From: Erigeron canadensis
Taxonomy: Eukaryota > Streptophyta > Magnoliopsida > Asterales > Asteraceae
Reading direction: 5' to 3'
Assembly: GCF_010389155.1 (NCBI RefSeq)
Contig: NC_057768.1
Location: 1,982,501 to 2,046,500, forward strand
DNA length: 64,000 nucleotides
The position numbers and the translations under genes were made by a program. Of this stretch, positions 36,036-49,055 are shown in pieces. Each line of letters begins with the position of its first letter. Within the stretch, counting starts at the first letter, position 1. A model generated the notes under the pieces. That model ran no database searches and was not told where the DNA came from. It saw only the letters and a program-made list of their open reading frames with translations.

Positions 36036-37758
36036 TGATGAGCGTCCATTTTATAATTATTTCCTATATCATTAGGCTGTGTTTTGATGTATAAATTAGT
36101 TAAGAAAGGTGGACTTTTGGTACTTAATTGGATGACATGTTATGATAGGTTCACAAGGCGTGCAAGTGAAGCCAAACGTCTTTACTTAGCTTAACACGAA
36201 GCCACAAGGCATTTGGACGAAGACTAGCAAGTGGAACATGAAGAATTTGAGGTCGACGTGGAGCAAATGACCACATGTTAGTATTTTGGGCATAACTTCT
36301 TCATACGTACTCCTTTTTTGACGAGTAAACTATCCACGGAAACACGAGAGAAAGATCTACAACTTTCGTGTTGAACCTGAAGCCTCCAGCGCTGCTCATT
36401 TCTCTCTAGCGCCGCTGGAAGTTATCCTGAAGCTTACCAGTGCCGCTGGGACCTTACCAGCGTCGCTGGGAGTGCTTGAGCGCTGCTGGGATACCTTGAG
36501 TGCCGCTGGGACTTCTTCAGCGCCGTTGGGAAAGTCGGTTCGGTAGGGTTTAGTCCAAAAACCTATAAATACCCACCTAAATCCTAAGAGCCGCAACATA
36601 CTTCTTCCAGACGACTTGGGGGCTGTTTTTAGGGTATTTTCACCAGATCTAAACCCTTCTTACACCTCTATATCACACATATAGGTAACCATCAATCCTT
36701 AACAACATCACCATCATCAATAAGCACTTTCATCATATCTCAACCCTCCGAACACCTTCATATCATCCGGAAGATCAAGCCTCAATTCTCTACAACAACA
36801 ATTACTAGGTCAAACTAATTAGGGTCCGTGGTGTTGATTCGAAGGAGCGACCAAGACGGTTACGGACCGCGTGACTTTGATTTTTCTATTATTAGTTTGA
36901 TTTTTCCTTTACTTTTATTATTATTGTTAGATACTATTGCAAGACTTGTTTGTTTGGCGATTACTATTATGAATTTATCTATTTTAATAATTGTTAGTAG
37001 TACTTGTTTTGCCATGAGTAGCTAAATTAGTTTACATCTGCTTGGATAATGTGATCATGCCTTTATAGTGATATTATTTATTTATAGTTGTTGAACCATT
37101 TTTATGTTGACCGTCGACCCATAAATGTTTAGGTTTAAATACGTGAATGAATATGAATTTATAGTTAAAGTAGGTTGGGGACTTGATAGGAAGCCAAGCT
37201 GCTTGAGTGAAATAACAAGAATCCCGTTAAACTATAAAGGTTAGGTCATAAAAACAAACTTAGTTTATAATCTTAATTAGGAGACTTAACAGGAAGCTTA
37301 ATTATCGGTTTAGGTGAGTTAACAGGAATCTTGACCATTTAGACCGAGGGACTTAACAGGAAGCTTGGTCGTGATTAGTCGTTCAACATCTGTTAGTAAT
37401 ATGGTAGATGATCTATGTGGCATGTGAACCGTTTCCAAGTAGATGTACTGTTTTCATTATTATTATAGTCTTTCATTTTCAGATCATTTTCTGTTTCCTC
37501 GCTAGCCAAGCGGTTGGAAGCTTATGCTAGTTCTAGTTAATTAAGTCGTGACAAAGCCTCCAACAACCTTAGAATTACACCTAGCTGCATTTTTAGACAT
37601 AGTCCCTGAGAACGATCCTGGTCTTACCTATTTGCTATACTATAAACGACCGGGTTCACTGCCCGTGAGCGAGTGTAGTAGAGAAGTTAACCTTGTAAAG
37701 TTGCAATAAATAAATTTAAAACTTATTAAAAATTTAAGTTAACAAAACTCGCTCATCA
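36036..37758 (+). mobile_element. 1.7-kb solo LTR with perfect target duplication
   Basis: The ends TGATGAGCG and CGCTCATCA are perfect 9-bp inverted repeats. They are flanked by TTCAT at 36031-36035 and 37759-37763, a 5-bp duplication. No coding region or internal LTR is present, so it is a solo LTR. A closing segment (AACGATCCTGGTCTTACC, then GGGTTCACTGCCCG) parallels the one in the LTR at 17806-19700, so the two belong to related gypsy lineages. A GC-rich tandem array lies at 36376-36535. Confidence 0.88.
36376..36535. repeat. GC-rich tandem array inside the LTR
   Basis: About six degenerate copies of a 25-30 bp unit containing CAGCGCCGCTGGGA stand out against the AT-rich surroundings. 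Confidence 0.75.
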
Positions 37759-37867
37759 TTCATTGATTTATATTACTAAAGAAACTTAAAATTTTAATTT
37801 TTTTTTTTTACGTGTGCACTTAATTTGCTATATTTAAAATTAAAAAAGATATTTTTACTTACTTAGA

Positions 37868-38189
37868 CTAGACTTATGCTCGCGCAATGCGGCGACGGTG
37901 GGGATAGTGATGACGGAGGTGGTGCTGGTGACGGTAGTGAGGGTGGCAGTGGGGACGGCAGTTTGGGCGACGATGGTGGTGAATGTAAAAGTAATTGATC
38001 TTAAAGGTGATAATGTAGTTATTTTAAGTGTTGGGGGATTTATACTGTAAATTATTTCATTAAGGGTATTAAGATATATTAGATGGAGATGCTTAAATTA
38101 GTGAATAAAGGAGAATAATATTTTTAATTTTTCAAAGACAGAAAGTTTAAGGAAAAAAAAGGGTGGTTTGTTTTATTAAATGATATAGA
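37868..38189 (-). mobile_element. Short non-autonomous Helitron, copy E
   Basis: The minus strand begins TCTATATCATTTAATAAAAC directly after an A and ends GCATAAGTCTAG followed by T (CTAG-T), with a GC-rich near-palindrome CCGCATTGCGCGAG just before. It is 322 bp. It aligns end to end by eye with 24195-24524, including AAGTGTTGGGGATTTATACT and AAATTATTTCATTAAGGGT. Confidence 0.78.
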
Positions 38190-38559
38190 TAAGGATGCAT
38201 AATTTTTATATTCATGATATATCTTATACTTTATTTTTATACATATATTTATCTTAATGAAATGTTTTTCTTTGTTACCAGAAGTTTGAGTTTGTAGAGT
38301 ATGTTTAATTTCGAAATTATACTAAGCAATTGAATACCTCTATAAATTTTATTTTTAAATACTTTTTAGTTTGTATGCTTTTTTAAATACGATTGTAGTA
38401 TATGCCTTTTTATATATTTATTAAATCTTAGAATATGATATACACATGAATAGATGATCACTATGTTTATTTTAATTATTATTTATATATTAAACTTTTA
38501 GAGTGTTACTATAAATGCATTAATACAATTTACGAAAATTAATGTGTTCCAAGTTGTAG

Positions 38560-38760
38560 CCATTAAGTACATGCAGTGCGGCAACAATGGTGGCAGGAGT
38601 GATGATTGGTGTCGACGGCGAGTAATGTAGGTTGTTGGCGTAAATATAATTAATGTAAAAAAGAGTTGGTTTAGTTATTTTAAAGGTTGAAAGATAGATG
38701 TTGTAAATTATTTTGTTAAAGATATTTTTAGTAGATCATAATATATTAGAAAATGGGTAT
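38560..38760 (-). repeat. Helitron-family fragment
   Basis: ACATGCAGTGCGGCAACAAT, then G-rich sequence, TAATGTAAAAAAGAGTTGGT and GTAAATTATTTTGTTAAAGA, match the copies at 24195 and 37868 with more divergence. No sharp ends were found. Confidence 0.45.
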
Positions 38761-39099
38761 AAATATGAAAGCCACAAGCTCACATTCCACTATTTGATTC
38801 TACTGCTACAACCTTATTTTTGGATTTTTCGTTATTGTACAGTATTGTATTTGTTTTAATTTACAAAAGCCGAGACATAACGACTCATGGTGGTTAAGTT
38901 CATATTCAATTATAATTTAAATAGACGTGGGTTCGAATTTACTTAATGTTGTGTAGTCTTCAAAATGCAATCATCTTAATGTAGAGTTGATTTTTAAAAA
39001 ATAATATTAACTTGATTTATCACTATCCTCTATTTTTATTTACTCGGTATGTATGTATATGTATAAATTATAAACATTAAAATGTCATTAGTTATATAT

Positions 39100-39137
39100 G
39101 TTCATCCCGCATATTATGCGGGATAATAATTTAGTTT
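39100..39137 (+). repeat. Helitron-like 3' terminal hairpin
   Basis: ATCCCGCATATTATGCGGGAT is a perfect palindromic hairpin, followed after about 10 bases by TTAG and T. This is close to the Helitron 3' end pattern in plus orientation. The 5' end was not located. Confidence 0.4.
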
Positions 39138-41940
39138 TAAATAAAAACATCTCCTTAAAAAACTTCTAAAATTTTCATAAAAAGTCTTTAAAATAAACAC
39201 TTGTTTATAAAATTTCTAAAAAGAGCTTCAAAACCTATCCTCAACCCAAAATTCCACGGATGGAAATTTCCTCAAGTTACTATTACCTTGAGGGGTAAAA
39301 TTAGGAAAATCATGACCTTTAAATTAAAATCAAGGTCAAGTTCAAGATCATCCTAACATTACCTCTCAAGTTGGGATAATTTGAGAGAATCTCTACCCAA
39401 ATTCCACGGTTTTACCATAACGCTAATATGAAGTTTTTTTTACCAGACATGTTATGTATTAATTTGGATTTAGGCTATAAGGATTTATCAGTCAATTCAA
39501 ATATTTTAAAAATAAACTTCTAACACCACGATGAAATCTTTACAAAAGATCAATTATTATAATTTTTTTTTCTCTTTTTCCTTTTATCTTTGCATCTAAG
39601 TTTTAAAGTATTTAAAGGGCTATAGTGCCAATTATTGACAATTTGACAAATTTTGGTAAGTAATTTGACCAATAAGAACACACCATGTGACATTCCAAAA
39701 ATTTGCTAAACTTCAACAAGTTTGTGAGGTGCAATGGCAATTCGGCATATCGGCTAGTAACTAATTAATAATTAATTTCTATGGTGCATGTGCCGTTTGT
39801 AGGGTGCATGTGACACTTGCCCAACGTTCACTAGCATCGGTCAAAACTAGTTGATATTACTTGCCAAAACTTCCCGATACTAGCCGATTCACATGCTATA
39901 TGCTTGCCAAATAGCCGATGTTTACCGATGCTTTTTGCCAATAAAACTTGCGGACTACACCCTTGTCCCTAATTAAAGCTTTGTTATTGTTATTTTTCAT
40001 GTTAAATAAATAAATAGGTCTACTTCAAAATCAAAATAAAGAATATGCAAAAACCCCTTGTAAAATTACGGGATTCATATCCCAACCAAAATTTTTGGTA
40101 TCTAGACCACACCTCACTATTTGCAGCGATAGTCACTGTAAATAATGTGGGCCCCCTGTTTGTAATGACAAATTTGGCAAAAGATAGTGGCCCCCTGTCA
40201 GTAATCGTTGTAAATAGTTGGATATAGACAAAAACACCACTAATTGCAGCGATAATCGTTGCAAATAGTCTGGTTTAATTACCAAAAAAGTGGTCGGGAT
40301 ACCAGCTGCCTAAAATTATTCAACCACATTTGATATATTAATAAAAAAAAAAGGTATATTGTAGAGTGTAGACTTGTGGATAAGCAATTAAAGAAGCATA
40401 TGAACAATGTGTGGATTTAAGCTTTTAATAATAAAAGTTAGAAGGAGTGAATAAGTAAAAGAGTAGTATTCTGCAAAAATATTTGTAGGCGGATATGGGC
40501 GGTGGAGTGGGAGATGTGAAGCCGCTAGAGACAGAGACAGATTACGAATATGACTTAACGGGTAGACGTTGTTATCATAAGTCCAGAAGAAAGAAATTTT
40601 TGCGCAGTCTTTAATGGATAACGTTATAAAGTTGAGGGGTGTGTTTGGTATAGCTAAATAAAATGAGAAGATCTCTCGACTCTCCTTATAAAATAGATAA
40701 AATGTGACAAACTGACAATCCGGTTAAGTTCGGATTTCGTTGGTGGTTTCAAATAACACCTCAATCGATATACAATCCGTTTGATAAAAATCTTAGTCAT
40801 GTCCATGTTATATATGACCAACTTGCAATAGTTACGATACTTGAAATTATATTTGGATTTATAATATTTAATTTTTCAATTGGATATTTTTAACAGGTTA
40901 ACAAGTTATGAAATGATTATGAAAATCAAAACGAACACAACTGATATATTAAATGTGTTAGTCGTGTCGACCCATTAGTATTAACCCCACAACTATGTGA
41001 AAGAAATGTCACCACTATAACACTAAATTAAGATCAATTTAAGTTAATGGTCATTTATAATAGATCGGAAAAAAAAATCAACCATCGACATAAAAACAAA
41101 TGACTTGTGAATTTAACATCGATATCTATATTATATAAGCAAAATCAAATTTTGATAAGTTAAGATTATCAAATGAGACCTAAATCGCTGACAATGTTTG
41201 GGAACTATTGTGGAGGCATGAGGTTTTTATTCACTGACCGGGGTTCAATTCTTGGCTAGAACTTGTAGGGGTTTTTTTTTTTTTTTAAATTTTAATTTTA
41301 TAAAGATTAATGATGTATAAGTTTAATTTCTTATAATTTTAAATTAGATTGACTCTTAAAGAAATTTATAAAATATTGTGTTTAGAGATAGTGGAAAACT
41401 AATTTTGTTACTTTATAATGGAAAAAATGTCTTCAAATTTAAGATAAAACATGCTATTTTCACACAAATTAGTTTAGAAACAAACAATCAAGGTATAACC
41501 AGAGTGTGTCAGAAGATCATAGCGCAATACTTCAATATATTATTGAAGCATCGACGTCATGGTCGAAGTTATCTATTGCTAATAAAATAACCACATTTCA
41601 ATTTACATTTTACAAATTTGCAACAAAACATGATTATTTTACGAGTAAAATGTCGTCGTAATGCGACAATATTTTCTATTATCATGATAGATCGATTCTT
41701 ATGGCCATTCTTTTAATATTTCTGGTTTTTCAGTATGTCTCTAAATAGGCGCTCCACTAGTTCGACTAGTTAGTGAGTGAGTCCATGCAGACTTCGTCAT
41801 GAGAAGAGTTAGTTTTTTTTTTTTTTGTATCGTTGACTTTTTATGATGGTTTTTATAGGTAGTTTAATGATGTAATTGAAAAAAATAAGTATAATTTATT
41901 ATATTATTTTAAAAATCAATGAAGAGGCTATCAATTTGTA
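39138..41940. other. Intergenic, low-copy repeats only
   Basis: No gene recognised. TTGCAGCGATA(G/A)TC(A/G)(C/T)TG(T/C)AAATA occurs at about 40121 and 40244 with a partial copy between, and the same region holds GGCCCCCTGT twice (40150, 40190). Confidence 0.4.
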
Positions 41941-42205
41941 TTTAAATTATTCTAAAGTTTATTTGTTCTTTTATGGATATATTTGAAATTTTCATAATAA
42001 ATATTAAAACGAATAAGTTATAATACAGTTATTTACAAGATTAGTCCCTATAATTTATATGTTTACCAATGGGGTTTCATTTTAAACTCACTAGCAAGGG
42101 GTCCCTAAATTAAGAATTTTTTGCATCCTTTGTCTAAAATTAACGGATCCAAAATGGCTAAGACCCGAAACGAGATCTTAATTACACTATAGTATAACGA
42201 AAATG

Positions 42206-42410
42206 GCCATTGGGTATGTCTTGGTCTAGTGGTCAGGGTATTTTCCGTAAGAGTGATGGTTCAAATCTTGCTAAAGACATTTGAAGAGAGAGACTTTGTA
42301 ACGTTATATATATCTAAGACATGAAAGAGGTGACCTTTTATGGCGTTGACATATCTAATAATTCGGGATAAACATACCAAATCCCAGAGATCTTGTTTGT
42401 TCTTCTATGG
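42206..42410 (+). repeat. Possible tRNA-derived SINE
   Basis: GTATGTCTTGGTCTAGTGGT (A-box-like) is followed 35 bp later by GATGGTTCAAATCTTGCT (B-box-like), as in plant tRNA-derived SINEs. The 3' limit is unclear. TTTGTTCTTCTATGGATA at 42397 has a near match at 41956, but that is too far upstream to be a simple target duplication. Confidence 0.4.
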
Positions 42411-42699
42411 ATAAAAATAATTATATAGAAAAGAATACTCGTCGAATTCCACCTCTACTACAACGTACGATTTCTCGTTTTACAAGTCTTAATTAAAAGA
42501 TAGCAATTTTTTGGGCAAACAAAGTCATACACAACTCATCATATCGAATTAGTCATAGACATTGTTTCTCAACTCGAAATGATTGATAGAAGCCACACAC
42601 CCAAATTAAACCATCACTTTGCAGCTTCTCTAATCATTAGATAAGGTCAAATATATGAAGCCAAATATCACCATCTTTCCTTTCCTTTTCTATATATCT

Positions 42700-43045
42700 C
42701 TCTCACTATAAATACATACCCATATGCCAATATATAATTATATATCCACCTTTAAAGCACTTATATAATCCAAAAACTTGTGTTGTGTCATTCTTTATAT
42801 TTAAATACACTTGGTGTACCAAACATACAACAAAGTTCTAAGTAAGAAAGAAATATATATATATTAATATATAGAGATAGAGAAATATATATAAATATAG
42901 TCCATGCAAATCTCTGTGGAAAGAAAGAAAGAAAGAAGAGAAGTGGTCCAAAGTTAGTGGAAGAAGGTGCATTATGTGTTAAAGAGAAGGGGGTAGAAAG
43001 AAGATAGACAAGTAAATGTAAGAAAAACATTGGTCCCTCATCCAT
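42700..43045 (+). promoter_or_regulatory. Candidate promoter/leader far upstream of the TCP gene
   Basis: CACTATAAATACATACC (42707) is a clean TATA box after a pyrimidine-rich tract (TTTCCTTTCCTTTTC, TCTCTCTCAC). It is followed by a purine-rich stretch with no protein-coding frame. It could be an upstream first exon of the TCP gene 3 kb away or a separate non-coding transcript. This is inferred from pattern only. Confidence 0.25.
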
Positions 43046-43409
43046 AATTCTAAAGGGTACTCTTTCTTCCTACTGTTGCTTTCATAACACCTCAACATGA
43101 CTACTTCCTTTTTTAATTATTACATATATTATATAATAAAATGATCCGTACGGTAGATTTTATCAAAGCTTAGGTACTGCTATTTTAAAAAATGTTACAA
43201 ATTAAATCTTTGAATTTGATAAACATACATAACCCCCTGAATTTTATATAATTTCCCCTTGAATTTTACATATATGGTTTACTTAACATTTTCCCATATT
43301 ATATATATCTAATTAACTCATAACCAAAACCCTATATCATTTAGTTATCTAAACTAATTAAATGACTTCTCGTCTCTTCAATTCCATTGATATTCAATTA
43401 TTATTGCTC

Positions 43410-43501
43410 ATCTTTTTTGATTATTGCTAGCAAATGTACCATAATGAATACTATATATATCACATATCTCTTTTTGATTATTGCTAGCAAATGTACCATA
43501 A
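43410..43501. repeat. Duplicated segment around TTGATTATTGCTAGCAAATG
   Basis: A segment of about 32 bp (CTTTTTGATTATTGCTAGCA, then AATGTACCATAA) occurs twice within 92 bp, and TTATTGCTAGCAAAT occurs again at 43647. Confidence 0.8.
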
Positions 43502-43659
43502 CTATGTATGTTTTTAACTTAGTTTAAACGCGTCGATATCATAATTAATATGCCGAAGTTAATGTAACTGTATCTATGTGATAATTATGTGCATTACCAA
43601 TTAAGGGTAGATTAACATAATTTACATAATTATTTGCATTACCAATTAATTATTGCTAG

Positions 43660-45600
43660 CAAATATATAGGCCGGCCTGCTTTATTTTTCTTTTTAGAAC
43701 GTTACATTAGTTGCTCGTGTATTTAGAATTGAATTTCAACAATCTTTAATTTTTATTTTTAACCTCTTATAAAGAAAATTGGATTAATACATCAAGCATA
43801 TTTTTTGTTTTCAAAATGCCCCATCATATTTATGGTTCCCAAAATGTCTCTCTACATACTACAACACTAAAATACCGTATAGTTTTAAAACAATCGACAG
43901 AATCTTACAATCCATACATTTGACACTTTATAACCAATGTATTCATCCAAAAAGGTGGTTATAAAATTCCGCTGCAATGCGTGAGTACTATGCTCGTATA
44001 TAATAAATATCATCGTCATTTCAGAGATAATAATCAGTTTGTAAATTTGAACTACTTTCTAATGACGCTAGCTTCTAGCGTTCAAGTTAATTTTCTTCTT
44101 TTGTTTAGACTGCAAGTTTAAGATAATTCAATCTTTTTAACCGTTGTTTTTAATAACTATATATACGGATACAATCAGAAAACAACCAAGAAGAAGAAAA
44201 AGATCGAAGAAGAAGAAATTACAATATTATAACGAGCGGGTTTTGAATTCACTTAAAAGAGGCATAATTAATCAAGCTAGGTATTTAATCCGAACTGGCC
44301 TAGCTAGCCAGAGAAATAAAATCATCCAAGCCCCCACCTGAACCAAAAATAAATACTAAAAGACACATTCTTATATATGTCATGTAATTAATTAGTTCAT
44401 ATATATATATATGACCAACTAATTAAATTGTACAAATGACCCCGCGCATGGAAATGTTTGAAAAATATGTCACGTACATTTTATTTGTTTTCAAATGTTT
44501 TGCATTACGTACGTACGTACGGCCTCAAACGTTTACTTTTGAATACACTAAGCAGTAATTACTAGTGTACTTTACTAGCTTTAAACTTTTAGAATAAATA
44601 TTAGTTTAACTGCCGTTCAAAAAAAAAAAAAAAATATTAGTTTAACTAAGAGCACAATACTGAGGCATTTTCTTCATCAGTTAATGTTACTAACACACAA
44701 TTGATACAAACACCATGTCATATCCTTATCAATTTTTTTTATCATGCGCGTGAAAATGTCGCGATGATATTTTCAATAATAATAGTGACTCATTTTATTT
44801 ACACCGAATAGAACAACCGATACTGATGCGTCCCATTAAAAATGCTCTTGTTTTATCGAAATGTTATCAATCAGCTAGCGGTTTAATTTATGGAAATTTA
44901 CTAAATGGTGTCCGGGCCAAATACAATAGGCGTGCATGTCCATGTCTCTTGCACCATGTGATATACATAAACTAGACAAAAATAAAAATAAATTTGTCCT
45001 TCCTTTTGTAACAGCCGATAAAGCACTACCTACAACTTTTCAAAATGTGCAAAATGGTCCCCAAAAAAACAATAATTATTATTATGCTCTTTCTTTCACT
45101 ATTTTACACCAACCAACCCTAGTTTCATTTTTTTCTTTTTGTGTGAAAGAATGTCACTTAAACTAATTTTTAAGCAGAGAATATTGGGTATCTGGTTAAT
45201 CATTTTCTCAATCATCATAACTTAAATTACTACACCAACCATATTTAATTTATAAATTTCTAAAAGCTAACGTACTTTCAATATAATAATTTACTACTAC
45301 TAGTTAAGCTAACTTAAATGTATTACACAGTGTATATTGAATGCACACAATTATGGTGTGAAAAGAGTGATAAATAAGGATCTAGCTAAACAACACTCCC
45401 TTTCAAAACTTTCAATTTACTGTATTTTTCTTTTCGTCAACTTGTAACTAATGTTGTATTTATTCAATAACATGATCGCTTGACGAAAGTAATCTTCGAT
45501 AAGATTTCGATAGCGATAGATGATGCCAATGAAAGGTACGACACGTGGAACGCTACGAGTCATTGCTTTAAGCTTTGAAACCTTCTCATTCTTAATAATG
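43660..45600. other. Upstream region of the TCP gene, no other gene seen
   Basis: AT-rich sequence with microsatellites and several ACGTACGTACGT words (44510-44522). Short open frames here have no recognisable similarity. Confidence 0.4.
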
Positions 45601-45809
45601 GCCATGGTTTGGTTGAGTCCCAACATTTTTCAGAGCTCTCTTTTAGGTTTTCTATTCTTAAACAAGTAGAATTGAAATTTTTGACTTTTTTCTTTTTAGC
45701 TTTAGATTTGGGTATTTAATTAGCTTCAAACAAGACTAAAACAGCAAGCTAGCTAGAAGAAAGATAACTGAATTCTTAGTTAAAAAAGTACTTGAAATTA
45801 AAGTCCAAG

Positions 45810-46051
45810 TAAGTTTTCTTTATTTGCATATTGATTTATGTACTTTCTAGTGATAATTTATGCATAAGTTTAATTACCTTCAGTTTCTTATTTCTATATG
45901 TGTTTGTGCAAGAATAATCAAGAAAAGCAATTGAGTACTCATGGTACTTGATGGGTACTTGGTTAAGTTCTTTTTCATCCTTAATTATTATAAGGTGAAA
46001 GTTATGCCTTCTTGTCATTGATCAGTCAATGAACTTGCTCTACTTTTGCAG
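45810..46051 (+). other. Probable 5' UTR intron of the TCP gene
   Basis: A consensus donor (CCAA then GTAAGTTTTC) and acceptor (CTACTTTTGCAG) bracket 242 bp upstream of the TCP start codon. The intron is inferred from the signals. Leader introns are known in TCP5/13-type genes. Confidence 0.5.
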
Positions 46052-46149
46052 ATCTCTTTTTCTTGAAAGATCTGAAGCTAGCAAAAGAAGATAAGAAAAA
46101 TAACTATATATATACATATAGCTTTTGCACCAGTAATGATTCAAGCAAG

Positions 46150-47274
46150 ATGAACAATTCAAACATAAGAGGACAAGACTATGAAACGAAGCAAGAAGAC
46201 ACAAACGAAGGAAATAATAAGGTCGTCGTCGTCCCTAAGCCAAACTTGACGACATCATCATGGTCTAGATTAAAGGACCCAAGAATTGTTCGTGTTTCAA
46301 GAGCTTTTGGTGGCAAAGATCGACATAGTAAAGTTTGTACGGTCAGAGGGTTAAGAGACCGAAGAGTAAGGCTTTCAGTCCCAACCGCTATCCAATTATA
46401 TGATCTTCAAGACCGGCTAGGACTCAACCAACCTAGTAAAGTTGTTGATTGGTTACTTGATGCTGCAAAAAATGAAATCGATGAACTCCCTCCTCTTCAA
46501 ATCCCACCCGGAAGTTGCTTTGGGCAAAATCTACAAGCAATACTAAACGCTAGTAATTCTTCACAAGAAAGAATTATCGATCATGGGCCTAGTAGAACTA
46601 GTACTATCAATGGTCTCAATTGGGAAGATTATTGGAACAACGCCGATAAATCTAAAGCTATTGCACAAGAAACTAACCAAGATTCCGAAGGAGTACATAA
46701 TCATCAAGAAGAGGTAAGAAACAAGCATGAAGATGATGATAATGATCATGGTACATTTTCTCATACATCTAATAATTTCTTCGGACGAAACCCTAGTTCT
46801 TCAAATCTACCAAGTTTGTTAAACAATGTTGTCCCAAATACTAATAGCCCTTTTCTCAAATGGAGAGATCCTTCTAGTCTTTCATTATCACAATTTGGAA
46901 GCTACGATTCGGTGGCACCTCATCAACAAGCTCATGATCATGATGAAACAGTTCATAACTTTAATAGAAACAACGTAGCAGCGTTACATTCCATTAATAA
47001 TCCATCCGGATCGTCTCAGCATCAGGTTCTTTTGTACCCTCCACCAACACCTCAAACTCATTCATATTTCCCTTCACACAATAATCATAACTCTAGTGAG
47101 CAGTTTGATCCGAAACAACTAAATTTCCAAATGATGAGCTCTTCTTCAAGTTCTAATTTCACACCACCCTTCTATACGATAAACCAAGGAATACGACCAC
47201 TTCATTTGACAATGAACTCTAAATTTTTTTCTTCGGAAGATAATAATAATGGAGAACATGAACCAAACAAATGA
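46150..47274 (+). CDS. TCP5/13/17-like: TCP transcription factor, CIN class (TCP5/13/17 type)
   Basis: A single exon of 374 residues encodes a plant-specific TCP (non-canonical bHLH) nuclear DNA-binding protein. CIN-class members limit cell proliferation and shape leaves and petals. The domain runs from residue 42: [20 protein letters not shown], basic region [12 protein letters not shown] (65-76), helix [16 protein letters not shown] (77-91), loop, helix [19 protein letters not shown] (97-113), then PPLQIPPG. The missing R domain and the ELPPL/PPG ending place it with TCP5, TCP13 and TCP17; I see no miR319-type site, as in that clade. The rest is low complexity, rich in Asn, His and Ser. The frame stays open 29 codons upstream, but 46150 is the first ATG and lies just after the probable leader intron. 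No damage is seen. Confidence 0.95.
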   Translation: MNNSNIRGQDYETKQEDTNEGNNKVVVVPKPNLTTSSWSRLKDPRIVRVSRAFGGKDRHSKVCTVRGLRDRRVRLSVPTAIQLYDLQDRLGLNQPSKVVDWLLDAAKNEIDELPPLQIPPGSCFGQNLQAILNASNSSQERIIDHGPSRTSTINGLNWEDYWNNADKSKAIAQETNQDSEGVHNHQEEVRNKHEDDDNDHGTFSHTSNNFFGRNPSSSNLPSLLNNVVPNTNSPFLKWRDPSSLSLSQFGSYDSVAPHQQAHDHDETVHNFNRNNVAALHSINNPSGSSQHQVLLYPPPTPQTHSYFPSHNNHNSSEQFDPKQLNFQMMSSSSSSNFTPPFYTINQGIRPLHLTMNSKFFSSEDNNNGEHEPNK

Positions 47275-48800
47275 TCACAGATCGATCAGCTAGCTACCGC
47301 GGTTTGTTATTGATGGATTTTCATGTTCTTGAAACGTACGTGATTAAAGACTGCTCATAGCGCCATGGTACGTTCTTCGTGCATATTCCATTAGTTCATT
47401 TGTTGCGCGATTACTATTACGAAAAAAAAGAAGGAATTTTATTGAAATTATAATAGGGTTTGATTGATTGTTAGTTTTCTGATTGAAGTTTTGGTTATAA
47501 CTTCATGTAAAACTCAGTTGTTTGATTATATGTATACTTATATATATATATAACTCATGATTCATACATATATTTATTGAGGTATGAAATGAAATACTTA
47601 TGTATCCCATTCTTTAGATGTACGTACCATAGCAATGTTGGCCTGTGGCAAATTTAAATGAAATTTTGTTTTGTTTGGGATCGAATTTGTAATTAATTTT
47701 ATATATTTTTCGCCATCTTAATTTAGAAAACACAATTTTGTTTTGGAATAGATAAATTAACTGGCCTGTCTTAGTTAATTAGCAGTCTATAAAGGTCATC
47801 TATCCTAAACAAACAATTAATTAAGTTTTGCAGTTATTAACTCGTTAGTTATTGTTCTATTATTATTATACTCTACCTTTTTCAAAAAGTATGGAAATAG
47901 AGTATACATTATTATTATATACATTTTGTAACATCATATCAACGAATTATTAAAAAAAACATCATGATGTCATTTTGCATCTTTATAAGCCAGAATAGAA
48001 AAAACTTAAAACAAATTAAGATAGAAGGAAGTGCTGGAAAGACACAAAGAATTTGAATTCTATAATAAAGTAATAGAGAAAGTCAATTGTATTTGATAAC
48101 ACAAATTTGGCCTTCCATATATGTACATCAAAAATTTTGAGTAATTATAAAAATAAAAAGATAAATATCTATCTATCTATCTATAATCTAAGAATCCAAG
48201 CATTATTCTAAGTCATCCTTTTTAACTTATAGCTATTTTTAAATGAAACCGTAAAAATCCAAACATCCTAAGTCATTCTCCTTAACTTATATCTAGTTTT
48301 AAATGCTGCTATCTCCATATATCTTTTCAATATATATACCCAAAATAAAATAAAAGTTAAATTTCTTTCATATTTATCGAATCAAATCTCATAAAAAAAC
48401 ATGGCTAATAAAATATATTAATATTTTGATTTGGACGTGTATCTCATAATGTTGTAATTATTGAGTTATTTATTAGTCAAACACAACATTAATTCTTATA
48501 ACTTATAATTAGTCAAATACAATAATTTACAATCAAAAACTCACTTTTTTTAAAGCGGGTAAAAAAAACCCTCGTATATATATTTTTGTCAAATTTAAGA
48601 ATTTATTTGAAAGTATTATTAGGATCGGTTAACTTGGTTGTTTCTTCCTTGTTGACTTCTAGTCCGAGAACAAGTAAGAGAAAAAGAAGGAGATTGTGTG
48701 TTTCACTTTGGTGAAGTTGTCTTGTAGGAAATAACATAATAATGAGATCTGTAGAAAAATTCATACATAATGTGTTACATCTATAGATGAGAAAGATTTT
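47275..48800. other. Downstream of the TCP gene, no gene seen
   Basis: Presumed 3' UTR, then AT-rich intergenic sequence with ATCT and TA microsatellites. No further feature was recognised. Confidence 0.4.
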
Positions 48801-48806
48801 TTCACT

Positions 48807-48838
<32 letters not shown>

Positions 48839-49055
48839 GAAGATGGATTTAGATCATGTTTGTATAATTGTATTATTGGGTTGTGTTTTTTTAGATTTAT
48901 TATTAGTATTGAAGATTTGAAAAAAATAAATAAATTGTTGATAGTAATGATTTTATCATGTATGATATTATCAAAAAAAGAAAATAAACGAAAGGTTAAG
49001 ATCATTGACAGATAGATACAATATATATATATATATATAGAGAGATTGGGTATTA

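Noticed and set aside
41956..42414. Near-identical TTTGTTCTTYTATGGATA words as target duplication of a 420-bp element
   Set aside because: The SINE-like boxes start 230 bp inside the left copy and no element end coincides with it; one mismatch; may be chance.
42788..43045. 85-codon minus-strand frame as a gene
   Set aside because: Hydrophobic, low-complexity translation of a purine-rich leader-like stretch; no family similarity.
44505..44525. ACGTACGTACGT tract as a transcription-factor site cluster
   Set aside because: A short simple repeat; no further support for regulation of the TCP gene 1.6 kb away.
46063..47274. TCP coding region starting at 46063
   Set aside because: The codon there is TTG; the first ATG is at 46150, after the probable leader intron.
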